NCBI GenBank assembly: GCA_030765045.1
Contig: CM060962.1
Coordinates: 264,095,647 to 264,159,646 of the forward strand
Source of the DNA: Tenodera sinensis
Taxonomy: Eukaryota; Arthropoda; Insecta; Mantodea; Mantidae
Direction: 5' to 3'
Length of the DNA stretch: 64,000 nt
How positions within the stretch are numbered: the first letter of the stretch is position 1; the number at the start of each line of letters is the position of its first letter. This document shows positions 11,440 through 20,974 of the stretch, one piece after another. The position numbers and the translations under genes were made by a program. The notes beneath the pieces were generated by a model. The model was not told where the DNA came from. It saw only the letters and a list, made by a program, of their open reading frames with translations, and did no database searches.

Positions 11440-12048
11440 ATCCTGGGCGCCACCCCGGCTTAGGTGAGAGTCCTGGCCTGGACCTTGCTCACCCTAGGGT
11501 CTCACCTCCCAATGTATAGACAGAGGGACCCAATCGCCTTCAGGAGTGCATCAGCTCATGCAATGGCCCCTCCCCGGGACTGACCTTTATCAGCGGATAC
11601 GCACACAGATCCTACATGATAACCAGGGGCTGGGACTTACGCGATTACCCAGTCACCCCTTGCGTCACCCGCGCGTAGGTTATCCATCAGACTGTGTACA
11701 GGGAGGTAACAGGTGGGAGGTCAAACACAAAAGTGGACCAAAGTTGATTGGGCGTTTGGCATGTGCTCTCTCACCTCTTGGAGGAACCCAATCGAGAGTA
11801 TGGCTCGGGGCCCCGGGTACGCCAAACCCGTACCTACCGTAGTAGGAGCCCCTGGGGGAGTTTGATTTCGGAGTCCTCTTCTCCTAGATGAGTTGTCGAC
11901 CAAGACTACCGAGCCCCATCTACCCGTTTGGAATGTTCTTTGCTTCCCCTCACCTCTTGCCTACCAGTAGTCGAAAGAACACTTAGTAGGCCGTCTGGTT
12001 CAGGTACTGAGCCCCTCCGCCACGACAAGGCGACACTCCTTCGGAGGG
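11440..12048 (-). promoter_or_regulatory. 5' UTR / presumed internal promoter region of the I-type LINE
   Basis: This GC-rich leader runs from the 5' end of the element to ORF1. I-type LINEs use an internal, TATA-less pol II promoter in the first bases of the element. That is inferred here from position and composition, not from a recognised motif. Confidence 0.55.
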
Positions 12049-12049
12049 G
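12012..12049 (-). other. 5'-terminal RNA stem-loop of the I-type LINE
   Basis: Read on the minus strand, the first bases of the element, CCCCTCCG, pair perfectly with CGGAGGGG 22 nt later. The enclosed segment contains a second small hairpin, CGCC(TTGTCGT)GGCG. A stem formed by the exact 5' terminus, as mapped by the target-site duplication, suggests a structured transcript end. Confidence 0.6.
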
Positions 12050-12059
12050 AGGTAAAGAA
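12049..12059. repeat. Target-site duplication, 5' flank of the I-type LINE
   Basis: GAGGTAAAGAA, identical to 6025-6035. The first G could instead be the last element base, which would make the duplication 10 bp. Confidence 0.9.
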
Positions 12060-12764
12060 GAGAAAACTATGAAGGTCTCGGTAAATAATCATGATACCCT
12101 TGCATTTTACTAAATTCGCTTTCTGTACATATACACACATTATACGAATACACAATTCCATACCAATGTGTTTATGTGACAAAACCAACACCAATATTTT
12201 AATATTTTGAATCATCAGTTGGAGATGCACTGTTCCACTGATCTAAGCGATTAAAATGCTGTTGAGATTGCGCCTTAATGCCTCTCCAGCGTGTGTCAAA
12301 ATCGTGACTTCAATTACAAGATGCTACCTCCAATGTGAAATGCTATTAATATACAACTTTGTACTTCTGAACCAGTGAAGGTCCTTTACGACAGTCCAAT
12401 AAACGTCGAAGAATAAATTGCAGCGCAAATCGTGGCAGCTGGCGCGGTAATCAGCGAGCAGCAAACTGAAGCGCAAGGTGTTGTGCAGGCATTTCTAACC
12501 TCTGTAAAACACACATACTGTGACGCAATTACCGATTGACATGCATTGGGGAATTTGAACTGCTTTAATTTATTAGCACTGTAACAATGCATCTCCAAAC
12601 CATCGTTCTTTTCACCAGAGTACTTCTATGGAGCGTTTAACTTTGCACGAAATATCCGTGCTCATTTTGCTGCCTTAAACCTTGAAAGAGTTACACTGGA
12701 GTGAATAGGTTTATGCTAAGAAGTGATAATAATATAATATATTACATTTATGAACGTATGTGTG

Positions 12765-12821
<57 letters not shown>

Positions 12822-14774
12822 GAACATTCAGAACCCGTATTACTGCCGTAGGTGTAACGGCGAGCAGGAAAAACAGTTCTGAAGTTTCGAAGAATTTGCA
12901 GGAAAGGGGTCAAAGTGAAGCCTTCCAGAAATAGAAACCTAATAGTACAACTGTCTGAAAAGAGCAGCGTCTGAAGTCCAATAAGAAAAAGAAAACGAGC
13001 AAAATACGTTGTTACGAGCACATAAGTTATACTTTTGCAGAATTGAGGTTATGTTGACTTGACGTTGGAGTCTGTGCAATTGCACAACGCGAAGCCATGA
13101 GGCGCAGAACAAGTGAACAGTGCAGTAAACTGTAGTGCGTTTATGTAATTCTATATTAACGATTATAATTCCAAAGCTGTAACATATATGTAATACACAA
13201 ACAAACTTTTCAAGTACAATAGGTCACCCATGGTCCTAGATTAAAATTGTTTAACAATCTACCCGACGATATTAAACAAATCAGGTGGAAAAGAAGGCTC
13301 TTTTGACTTCACTGTTTAGTTGCATTTTATATTATTATGCATGTATGGGAAAGTGTGACCTGTGTTGCAGCCTTTGAGTTTTGAATGGCACATACATGAT
13401 TATCTAACTGAATCTCTAAAGCGAAGTTTAAATATATACTCAACCCTATGGGTCCGTAACAGAAAGTTGATCTATGTTTCTGCATTCCCCCTAAAGATAC
13501 TAGTATATAATTACGAACATGACAGTCAACCTTAATGTATTCTATGTTTACTCCAGAATATGCTAATCTAATCTGATAGATGAAATCATTTCTAAACCGT
13601 CTGAACATGAGGATTGTAACGAAGCAATTTTTTCCTTGGTTTGTTTTCAGTCGTGATGAAATAAGCCTAGTGATAGGAATAGAGTGTAGAATTTGGGATG
13701 GATTTCAGCACTTGACTACTATATCTCCGTGAGGAAGGGATGAGGGAGGGGGACACCAAGGACGTCCGGGTCTGTAGGCGGCAGATGCGGTACAGCGGGG
13801 TCTCAATTGTTTCTAAACTGAGCATTCACGGATTAACCTTCGATGCCCTCCCCATCTAAATTGAGAGGTTAAGACAAAAGTTTCATTGCCAAGGAAGAAG
13901 CAGTTCTCTCCTCAAAGAATATCCATTGCTACACTGCACGTCACCATCCACTGCGCCTAGTCCTGCAGCTCTGAAGGATTGCAGGAAATGAAATGAAAGG
14001 AAACCGTGTGCAGGCAAATTTATCTACCTATCTGGAAAAAGCACGAAAAAGTAAACGGTGAGAGTGGCGGGAAGGTTTCGAGACATTTAGAATGGAACTT
14101 ATAGATATTACCTCCTAAGTCATCTCTTTCGGCTTGAACTAGTAAATACTTGCCTCAGATTTATGGCTACTGCGAAGATCAGGATAAAGGTGAAACCTGC
14201 TGAGGGAGCAATATATGATACTGATGCATGTTGTCGTAAGCAATGTACCTTTGTACATTAAAATATTATAAGCAAAATTAAGGGAACACACGGTATAGCT
14301 GTTCGCTGATACAACTCAATGACAGTGGGAGTAACGTTGTCCAATATTTTTCAGTCGTTAAGTGCAAATTGGTGCAAATAGAAATTGGCAAAGGGTTGAA
14401 TGGGAGGCGGGATTATTTTAATCAGTATCTCGAATATCAATCAGCAGGTGGTTATAAAGATAAAAGGTCTATAGATTTGTAAATCCACTCAGCTCTAAAC
14501 CCCTATGATGAGAGAACGAAACTCTTGAATCATAGAGAACAGGTAGGTATCGGAAGTGCAAACCTGAGGTTATAGGAGTAATTAGCGTGTTTAATTAGCC
14601 ATATATAATAGTCCATCGGTGACATGGGAGTAAATTCAAGTGCGTTTAAATCAATCGGCCGTGTAGTTGATCAAATAACAGTCACTACTTTGGTCAATTA
14701 CAGCATAGAACCACACATATGCTGTATCGGAATCAAACAACTTGAAGACCAGCCTCCCATTTCAAAGGTGAAAT
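12060..14774. other. Intronic stretch without recognised genes
   Basis: Apart from the GA tract near 12768, I see no gene, tRNA-like box pair or inverted repeat. Short ORFs have no recognisable motifs. Confidence 0.5.
12768..12817. repeat. (GA)n microsatellite
   Basis: About 25 uninterrupted GA units, following a short GTGTGTATGA stretch. Confidence 0.95.
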
Positions 14775-15467
14775 AAAAAATCTGATGTGTTGCACTCATG
14801 TGATTTTTTTTACTCTTGTACTAACCATTCTTACAAACTCTTATTCCTACATCTTCTTTGTGTTAGTTGAGAGAAACACTTGCGGAAATTGTGGGGAAAA
14901 TGGGAATACAGGCTTTGAGTGATATTCAAATCCTTTAAAGCTTTGAGATTCCGTTCTTTTTGCACGGTTAACATATAAAAAAGAAACAGGATCTCCCGTT
15001 TGACCAAAGTTTAAGTTTTCCAAAACTCACACAAATAACAAGGAATGTCTCAGAAATAGTTCACTCTGCAAAAAGGTTTATTTGGACTAAATTGTGTGCT
15101 TTAGCAAGTTCTAAATTTTTGTATAGTATGATCTGGTCTATCTCTTACGGTTTACCAGCTATGTAAAAGTCATCCAGAGTAAACAGGACTACATGTCCTG
15201 TAGACAGAAAATTCAAGATATACATTTCATTTGCCATAAAAATATCCTAAACATATGGCACTTTAATCAAGATCGAAAGAGCCATTTTTGAGAAAATCAA
15301 AATTTTCAACAAATTTTCCATGTAAAGGGTAGTTTAGGGTGGAGGAATTTTCTTCAAACTCTGCTTGTCGTATCCCTAAAATATATTAAACTTAAATACC
15401 AAGTTTGGTTTTTAATCGACCTTTCCTCTTGAGGTATTCCGTCCACAGACTGACAGACAGACAGACA

Positions 15468-15532
<65 letters not shown>

Positions 15533-15692
15533 ACACACATACACACATACACACATACACAAACACAAACACAGTTTTTTTTCTAAAACTATTTTATTTT
15601 TTGATTCAGGGGCCTCAAAACATATTTCCGGTGAAATCTCGATATCGAATTTTTGGGTGGAATACAATACTTCCTCTACTTACTATACGTAG
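14775..15692 (+). repeat. Dispersed repeat family, long copy 1
   Basis: Begins AAAAAATCTGATGTGTTGCA and ends near CTTCCTCTACTTACTATACG. It shares most of its length with the copies at 17718, 59714 and (inverted) 62765. Recognisable blocks in order: TACTCTTGTACTAACCATTC, the GGTTTACCAG region, CCATGTAAAGGGTAGTTTAG, then CCACAGACTGACAGACAGAC leading into a CA tract, and a terminal segment containing GGTGAAATCTCGATATCG. No coding capacity is seen, so it is probably a non-autonomous element. This copy carries the longest internal CA expansion among the complete copies. Confidence 0.8.
15454..15527. repeat. Internal (ACAG)n-(AC)n microsatellite of the dispersed repeat
   Basis: Four ACAG-type units run into about 28 AC units at the exact point where other copies of the family have only a few CAGA/CACA units. 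It is a small version of the (ACAG)n-(ACAT)n array at 32349. Confidence 0.9.
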
Positions 15693-15724
15693 TACACAAA
15701 GTAAAAGCGCTACGGCTGACACTT

Positions 15725-15855
15725 CTCTATTTCATACCTCCAGAAAGTAGAGTATTGTATTCCAAACAAAAATTTTATATCGAGATATTAAAAATGCAAG
15801 TATTTTTAGCAAAAGGTCTGTATGTGTGTCTGTGTATGTGTATGTGATAGAGAAG

Positions 15856-15862
<7 letters not shown>
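15725..15862 (-). repeat. Dispersed repeat family, inverted 3'-end fragment
   Basis: AGTAGAGTATTGTATTCCAA and the following ATATCGAGAT are the reverse complement of the family's 3' segment, followed by a GTGTGT/CTGT-rich stretch corresponding to its internal microsatellite. Together with copy 1 just to the left it forms a tail-to-tail pair. Confidence 0.65.
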
Positions 15863-15897
<35 letters not shown>

Positions 15898-15899
15898 AG
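15857..15899. repeat. (GA)n with short G run
   Basis: About 16 AG units followed by eight G. Confidence 0.9.
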
Positions 15900-17219
15900 G
15901 GAGAAACAGAGAGCGAGAACAACATGAGTCAAATATCAAAAGCTGGTTAAATACCAAGACCATATTGCCTGGAAAATAAAGATCCTATAAGTAAAGTGAG
16001 GCCTTTTCGGTTGTTTATACTGTTATTGTCTAATATCACGGACTACACACGCTAGTTCAACTGCCTCTCATCTCACGTCTGAGAGACAGAACCGCCATTG
16101 GCTTCTCTATGGCTAGATTTAGGCACGAATGAATATCTATTTATGGGGACCTGGTATACTGGGGATGACGTCACATGGAACTTTCTCAATTTCTACACAC
16201 ACACACACACACACACACACGCGCGCACCGGAAATGACTCAGCTAGAAGTCTCGCGCACGTTCTCAAGGCTCCTTTTGTTTTTGCCGCCTCCATTGTTAA
16301 CATTCACGTACACACAGGAGTCCCGAGAGACAGCCCGGCGTTGAAAGTTTTTATCCGCTCGCCAGCACGGCACGTGTCGGGTAGCAGCCCGGCCCCGTGC
16401 GTCCTCTGTTGAGCGCCGGGCCCTACCTCACAATATATTTAAGATGTTCACATGACAAATGGATATCTTGAATTTTACAAGAATAGCCGGTGAAGTCCTC
16501 TGCATTCTGAAGTAATTTTACATAATTTCGTATCTGGTAAACCACATGAGTGGAGGAAAATAAATTACACGAAACTATCGGTCGCTTTAGAATACAACTC
16601 ATTTCAAATAAGTTTTTGTGACATTGGCCGTTTCTGAGATATACGTTATTATTCGTTTGTTATCTTATACTTCGTGATTTTTAAGATAAGATTTTTAATA
16701 ATAGTTTCTTTAAGATGCATAAATATAAATGATGGGAGATGGAGAAAGTCAAGTGCATGCAAAAATCAGTTCTTTTTCATTTTTTTTCAATTGAATGAGT
16801 GGAGTGTCCCATAAAGTGCAAATGTCTCCTGCAAGAAGAGGAGATCTATTACTAGAACTCACGTGATTAGCTATTCAGTGGAGAATTTTCAATGTGTATA
16901 TTAGTTCTTGCGCATTTTGAGCCTCACTTGGGTCCCACAACTTTTATATTTAAAGTAGCTTGAATGTAATTTGTTCACAGTTTACATGTTTTTAATTGCC
17001 CTTTATTATTTCCAAACCGCTGCAAACCTGCAGCCTTGGACCACTATGGTCCTACTAGAGTAGATGTAGAAGTAGAAGTCATATGAAGGATTAGAAGAAT
17101 CTAGCTATTCATGTGCTTGCTCCTCCTACCAGCGCTGCCAAATGTGCCACACATATTTTTATACGCCTGAGTTGAAAACATAATCTTGTTAATGACGCTC
17201 GGATAAATAGCTTAAAAAC
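15900..17219. other. Intronic stretch without recognised genes
   Basis: Contains a (CA)n tract of about 12 units at 16196-16220 running into GCGCGC, and a locally GC-rich block at 16220-16430. No gene or repeat boundary identified. Confidence 0.45.
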
Positions 17220-17272
17220 ATAGATCTCAATTATTAAACACACCTGAAGCTATTAATAGTGAAGTAATATAA

Positions 17273-17513
17273 TCCACAAATATCACTAAATATGTAGAGA
17301 ATACTAACATCACTTCAATAAAAATTGAGTTAAATTCAATACACCACCAACGTACGTTTCAACTCACTTCTGTGCCATTTTCAGGGCCAAGGTCAGCTTG
17401 CCTTGGTAATGGCACAGAGCTGAGTTGAAACGTACGTTGGTGGTGTATTGAATTTAACTCAATTTTATTGAAGTGAAGTTAATAGTCTCTACATACTTTG
17501 TGTTATTTGTGGA
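17273..17513. repeat. Long inverted repeat / fold-back 1
   Basis: Arms of about 107 bp (17273-17379 and 17408-17513) are nearly perfect reverse complements, for example CACCAACGTACGTTTCAACT against AGTTGAAACGTACGTTGGTG. The loop holds a further small hairpin, CCAAGG(TCAGCTTG)CCTTGG. Read on the minus strand the arm contains CTGAAAATGGC and later GAAACGT. It is flanked by near-identical direct copies of ATAGATCTCAA (17220 and 17513). Confidence 0.85.
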
Positions 17514-17717
17514 TAGATCTCAATGTTATTAACTTTCTGATCATACTAGTAAAAATATCCTGTCTCTACAATACTTAGAACACAAGCTCTGCACTCTTTG
17601 TCTTGACATAGTTTTCGTTCTCAACATTCATTCAACACTGAAAAGCCTAAAAACACGACCACGTTTTCCTCACGATGCTCATCTCAGAGTACTATGAAAA
17701 CATAAACCATGCAGTTC

Positions 17718-18572
17718 AAAAATCTGATGTGTTGCACTCACATAACTTTCTCTACTCTTGTACTAACCATTCTTATTCCTATATCTTCTTCGTGTTAGTT
17801 AAGATAAACATTTGTACAACTTATCTTATTGCTTATTTCCTTATAGGTGCCAGGGAATGTTAGAATACAGTAGGCTTTGTGCGATAGTCCAATGTTTTAA
17901 AGCTTTGAGATTCTGTTGTCTTTGCACACTTAACATATAAAAAAATGAACAACGATGATCCATTTCACGAAAGTTCAAAGTTTTCCGAAACTCACACACC
18001 TAACAAGGAATATCTCCGAAATGGTTTCACCCTACAAGAAAATTTATTGAGACATAGTTGTGTATTTTAGCAAGATATACATTTTTTGTACAGTATGATT
18101 TGGTCTATCTCTAACGGTTTGCTAGTTATGCAAAAGTCGTCCAGAGTAAATACGACTACAGAAAATTCTAGATATACATTTCATTTGTCAGCAAAATATC
18201 TCAAACCTGTGACATTTTAATCAAAATCGTTTGAGTCATTTTCAAGAAAATCAAAATTTTCGAAAAATGTTCCATGTAAAGGGTAGTTTAGGGTGGGGCT
18301 ATTTTCTTCAAAATCTTCGTGTCGCATCCTTGAAAGGCATTAAACTTAAATACCAACTTTGGTTTTTAACCGACTTTTCGTTTTTGGGTTATGCTGTCCA
18401 CAGACTGACAGACACACAGACTGACACACAGACACACACACGGACCTTTTTCTAAAAATGCTTTTTTTTTGGATTCAGGGGGCCTCAAAACATATATTTC
18501 CGGTGAAATCTCGACATCGAATTTTTGTGTGGAATACAATACTTCCCCTACTTACCAGTAGAGGAAGTAAAA
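17718..18572 (+). repeat. Dispersed repeat family, long copy 2
   Basis: The cleanest copy, about 855 bp. It starts AAAAATCTGATGTGTTGCAC and ends CTTACCAGTAGAGGAAGTAA. ACTTTCTCTACT near the start and the reverse complement of the end (ACTTCCTCTACT) form an imperfect terminal inverted repeat. The end itself is a small palindrome (CTTCCCCTACT...AGTAGAGGAAG). The internal tract is only CAGACTGACAGACACACAGA-like, with no long microsatellite. Confidence 0.85.
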
Positions 18573-19899
18573 AGGAATGAATTAAGGTTCAGTTTGTTTT
18601 CAGAGTAGTGGTGTCTTATTTTACTGTTAAAGTAAACGAAGAAGTGTTAAGTCGTGTTTCAAACTCGAACAGAAATATTATTAATATGTAAAATAAGGTA
18701 TTATATGTATCTTTTCCCCTGTGTTTGTGATACGAGCGTGTGAACAGGTTCACCAAGGCTTAAGACGTAGGTTTTTGATTAATACGTATGAAGTGGTTCG
18801 TGGTTAGGGCAGAAACATTGCATTTTATGTATTTTATGTATAAAAAAATTCCAATCAAGGTAAGATTTTAACGTGATAAGGATATTAACCTGTTATGATG
18901 TACAAAGTTACTGCCGGTATACACCTTCTAATCTTGACAACAGCGCTCTGCGCGATCATTGGCCAGCGTCTGAAACAGTGTGCTTATCTGATTCTTAGTC
19001 TGCCTTGGTTTCTTCTTCCAAGTGCTTTAAATTATGCTTTATTAATTACTCAAGTTATTTATTTTCTCTATTGCTTACCTAAGGCACACTGTTACCCACA
19101 ACACGCAACGTTTAATGAATACCATTATACCAGTGCACAAACAAATGCTGCAGTATACCACATTCGGTCAAGACGTTAACACTAATAAGTTGTCCTGTAC
19201 TATAAAAGGTAATATTTTCACACTTATTTCAGCGTGACTGCGACGAAGTTTCTTGGCTGGTGTATACGTAATTAGGTCAACAAAATTCGCACTAACCTTT
19301 GTGCAAAGGGAAGGACTTGCGTCACAACTTTTAATGACATCACCAACTTCATCAGGACATTATCGCCCATGTTTTAATGAGGTTTTCGGTATCCGTCACC
19401 TTGGGAAACTCTACTTATTCTGGCACGATCTCCTCCAATCCTTCGCCGAGTTACTTCACAAAGTTTCTTCGCACGAAATTAGTGGAATTAATGAAGGTAT
19501 AAGCCTTCCATATTTTAAAGGCTTTAAGGAAGCCCAGCGCATCAAAGTGGAGCGGTTTTAAAAAGCAAGGTCTCTGCCATCCCCAAGGCGTTACGTAAGT
19601 GCGCAGCAACTGTAATTTATTCACGTTTATGGCCACCTTTTCGCGTTCATTAGCATCATTGGGACGCCTTGGTCGCTGCGTTTGGAGGAACAAAATAGAA
19701 ATACGCGCCTTTTAGACTGTCTCTGTTTATATGAAGAAATTGGTAGTGTTGCTATAGAAACCTGTTAGCAACTCTGAGGGAAAGGACAGCTGTTTGAAAA
19801 TTCTGTCGCTTTAGAAAATCAGCAACATGACATAATGCAGTTTCTGAGTTGTATGCCAGTGTATATGTAGTAGACTTTCGTCATCAAATGCGGCACGGT
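18573..19899. other. Intronic stretch without recognised genes
   Basis: A hydrophobic 94-codon plus-strand frame (18895-19179) has no recognisable motif and no supporting splice or promoter signal; it is not called as a gene. Confidence 0.45.
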
Positions 19900-20160
19900 C
19901 TGGGCTTTCTGGCCCGCTGAAACATCGCAAAGTTTAAAATAGTTCCCCCAACATTTGCTCGGTCTTCCGACCTCTCTTTGTCCTCTGGGTTGGAAAGATC
20001 CATCCTACATAGATGGTCATACTGTTTTCCGTATTGTTCTATAAGTTCTGAAATGTTGGATACATTTAATTCTGCCCGTATATCATTGTTTCTCTGATGG
20101 TACAGTACTGAACATCCAGCCAGAGGTCTCAATAATTTCACTCCTGTTATTTCAATACTC
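19900..20160 (-). pseudogene. Non-LTR retrotransposon relic, C-terminal region after RT
   Basis: The minus strand reads EITGVKLLRPLAGCSVLYHQ, then NNDIRAELNVSNISELIEQY, then HLCRM. This matches the conserved segment after the thumb of many insect LINE polymerases (AEMKFLR-x-VAG...IR-x-ELN...KI-x-EY...WxxHxxRM). The upstream RT is missing and a stop follows the match, so it is a dead fragment. It shares this segment with the relics at 27040, 53249 and 57240. Confidence 0.6.
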
Positions 20161-20189
20161 TGTCCATGTCACACCTCCATAAAAGAAGT

Positions 20190-20752
20190 GAGGTGGTAAT
20201 GTGTGCGACTCGCATTCGGGAGATGCCGGTTTCCATCCCCGTCGACCGACCACTCTGAGTTGGGTTCTTCCGTGGTATCCCCTTGTCACAGGCTAACCCT
20301 GGTGTGGACTCTCTTATCGACGAATTCCTTTCCCTTCTTTTTCCATTTCTCTTTTCATTGATCTTTCAGGTTTCGTTGGTAGTACGGTAAGTTCCGGCGA
20401 ATGTGGACAGATGGCAGAGATACCTGCGTTTTGGAAACCCTCCTTCCTTGGCGCCTCCTGGAAGTTGCTGCCCGACCCGCTAGGGTCACTTTGTCGCCCT
20501 CTTCCTGGGTAGAGGAAATACTTCGGACATGGACCAGGTACCAATATCTGTTAACTATTAGGGACTTCTGTGCGTCTCTCGGCTACGCTGGCTCCGCTCT
20601 CTGACAAGCCTCTAGGCTCACTTCGCCTCATCCCTTCCCCCTGGGGCATGGTAGCCTGCAATAGAACCATGTCGGAGTCGCGGTGGGTCGAGGTGCCCCC
20701 CCCCCCCCAATCCGTTCCTACACACCACACATCACATCACATCACATCACCT
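20190..20752 (+). mobile_element. SINE-like retroelement with (CATCA)n tail
   Basis: A tRNA-like head (TGGTAATGTGTGCGACTCGC, then CCGGTTTCCATCCCC as a degenerate B box, 20192-20243) is followed by a GC-rich body and ends in about five CATCA units at 20727-20752. The tail marks the 3' end of a retrotransposed element. A segment near 20560 (GGGACTTCTGTGCGTCTCTC) recurs, diverged, at about 26550 and 49315, suggesting a shared body or a shared 3' LINE-derived piece. A C14 run lies near 20697. Confidence 0.55.
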
Positions 20753-20934
20753 CCGTAAAGAATGATTAATCGTGCCATCAACTTTCAACGTTTTAAAATA
20801 TAATGTACGTTTAATAGTCTCATTAGATTTATATGATTACTTAGTTTATGTTCTACGTCACTATTCAGGTTAAACTTAAGGTTACACAAGTAGGCCTTAA
20901 AACACAATTTTGAAACTGTTTTCTTCTAAAAATT

Positions 20935-20974
<40 letters not shown>

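Larger units (their letters stand above)
6036..12048 (-). mobile_element. Full-length I-superfamily non-LTR retrotransposon
   Basis: A 6.0-kb element read on the minus strand: a roughly 0.6-kb GC-rich 5' UTR, ORF1, a 43-nt spacer, ORF2, a roughly 0.2-kb 3' UTR and a terminal (CCAAAT)n tail. It is flanked by an exact 11-bp target-site duplication. EN-RT-RNase H in one ORF2, a three-knuckle Gag-like ORF1 and a short simple-repeat tail instead of poly(A) are together typical of the I superfamily (I/Nimb and relatives). The 3' UTR shows the GGGCGCTGATGACCT-type segment (minus strand, about 6060-6090) that I associate with insect LINEs of this kind. A short phrase, GGCAATAGCCAGATAT, occurs twice in the 3' UTR (about 6103 and 6177). 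No disabling change is visible, so it is a candidate for a recent and possibly still competent copy. It is in the sense orientation of the host TMTC gene. Confidence 0.9.

Noticed and set aside
18895..19179. Hydrophobic 94-codon ORF, possible small membrane protein
   Set aside because: No family motif, splice site or promoter support; hydrophobic frames arise readily in T-rich DNA.
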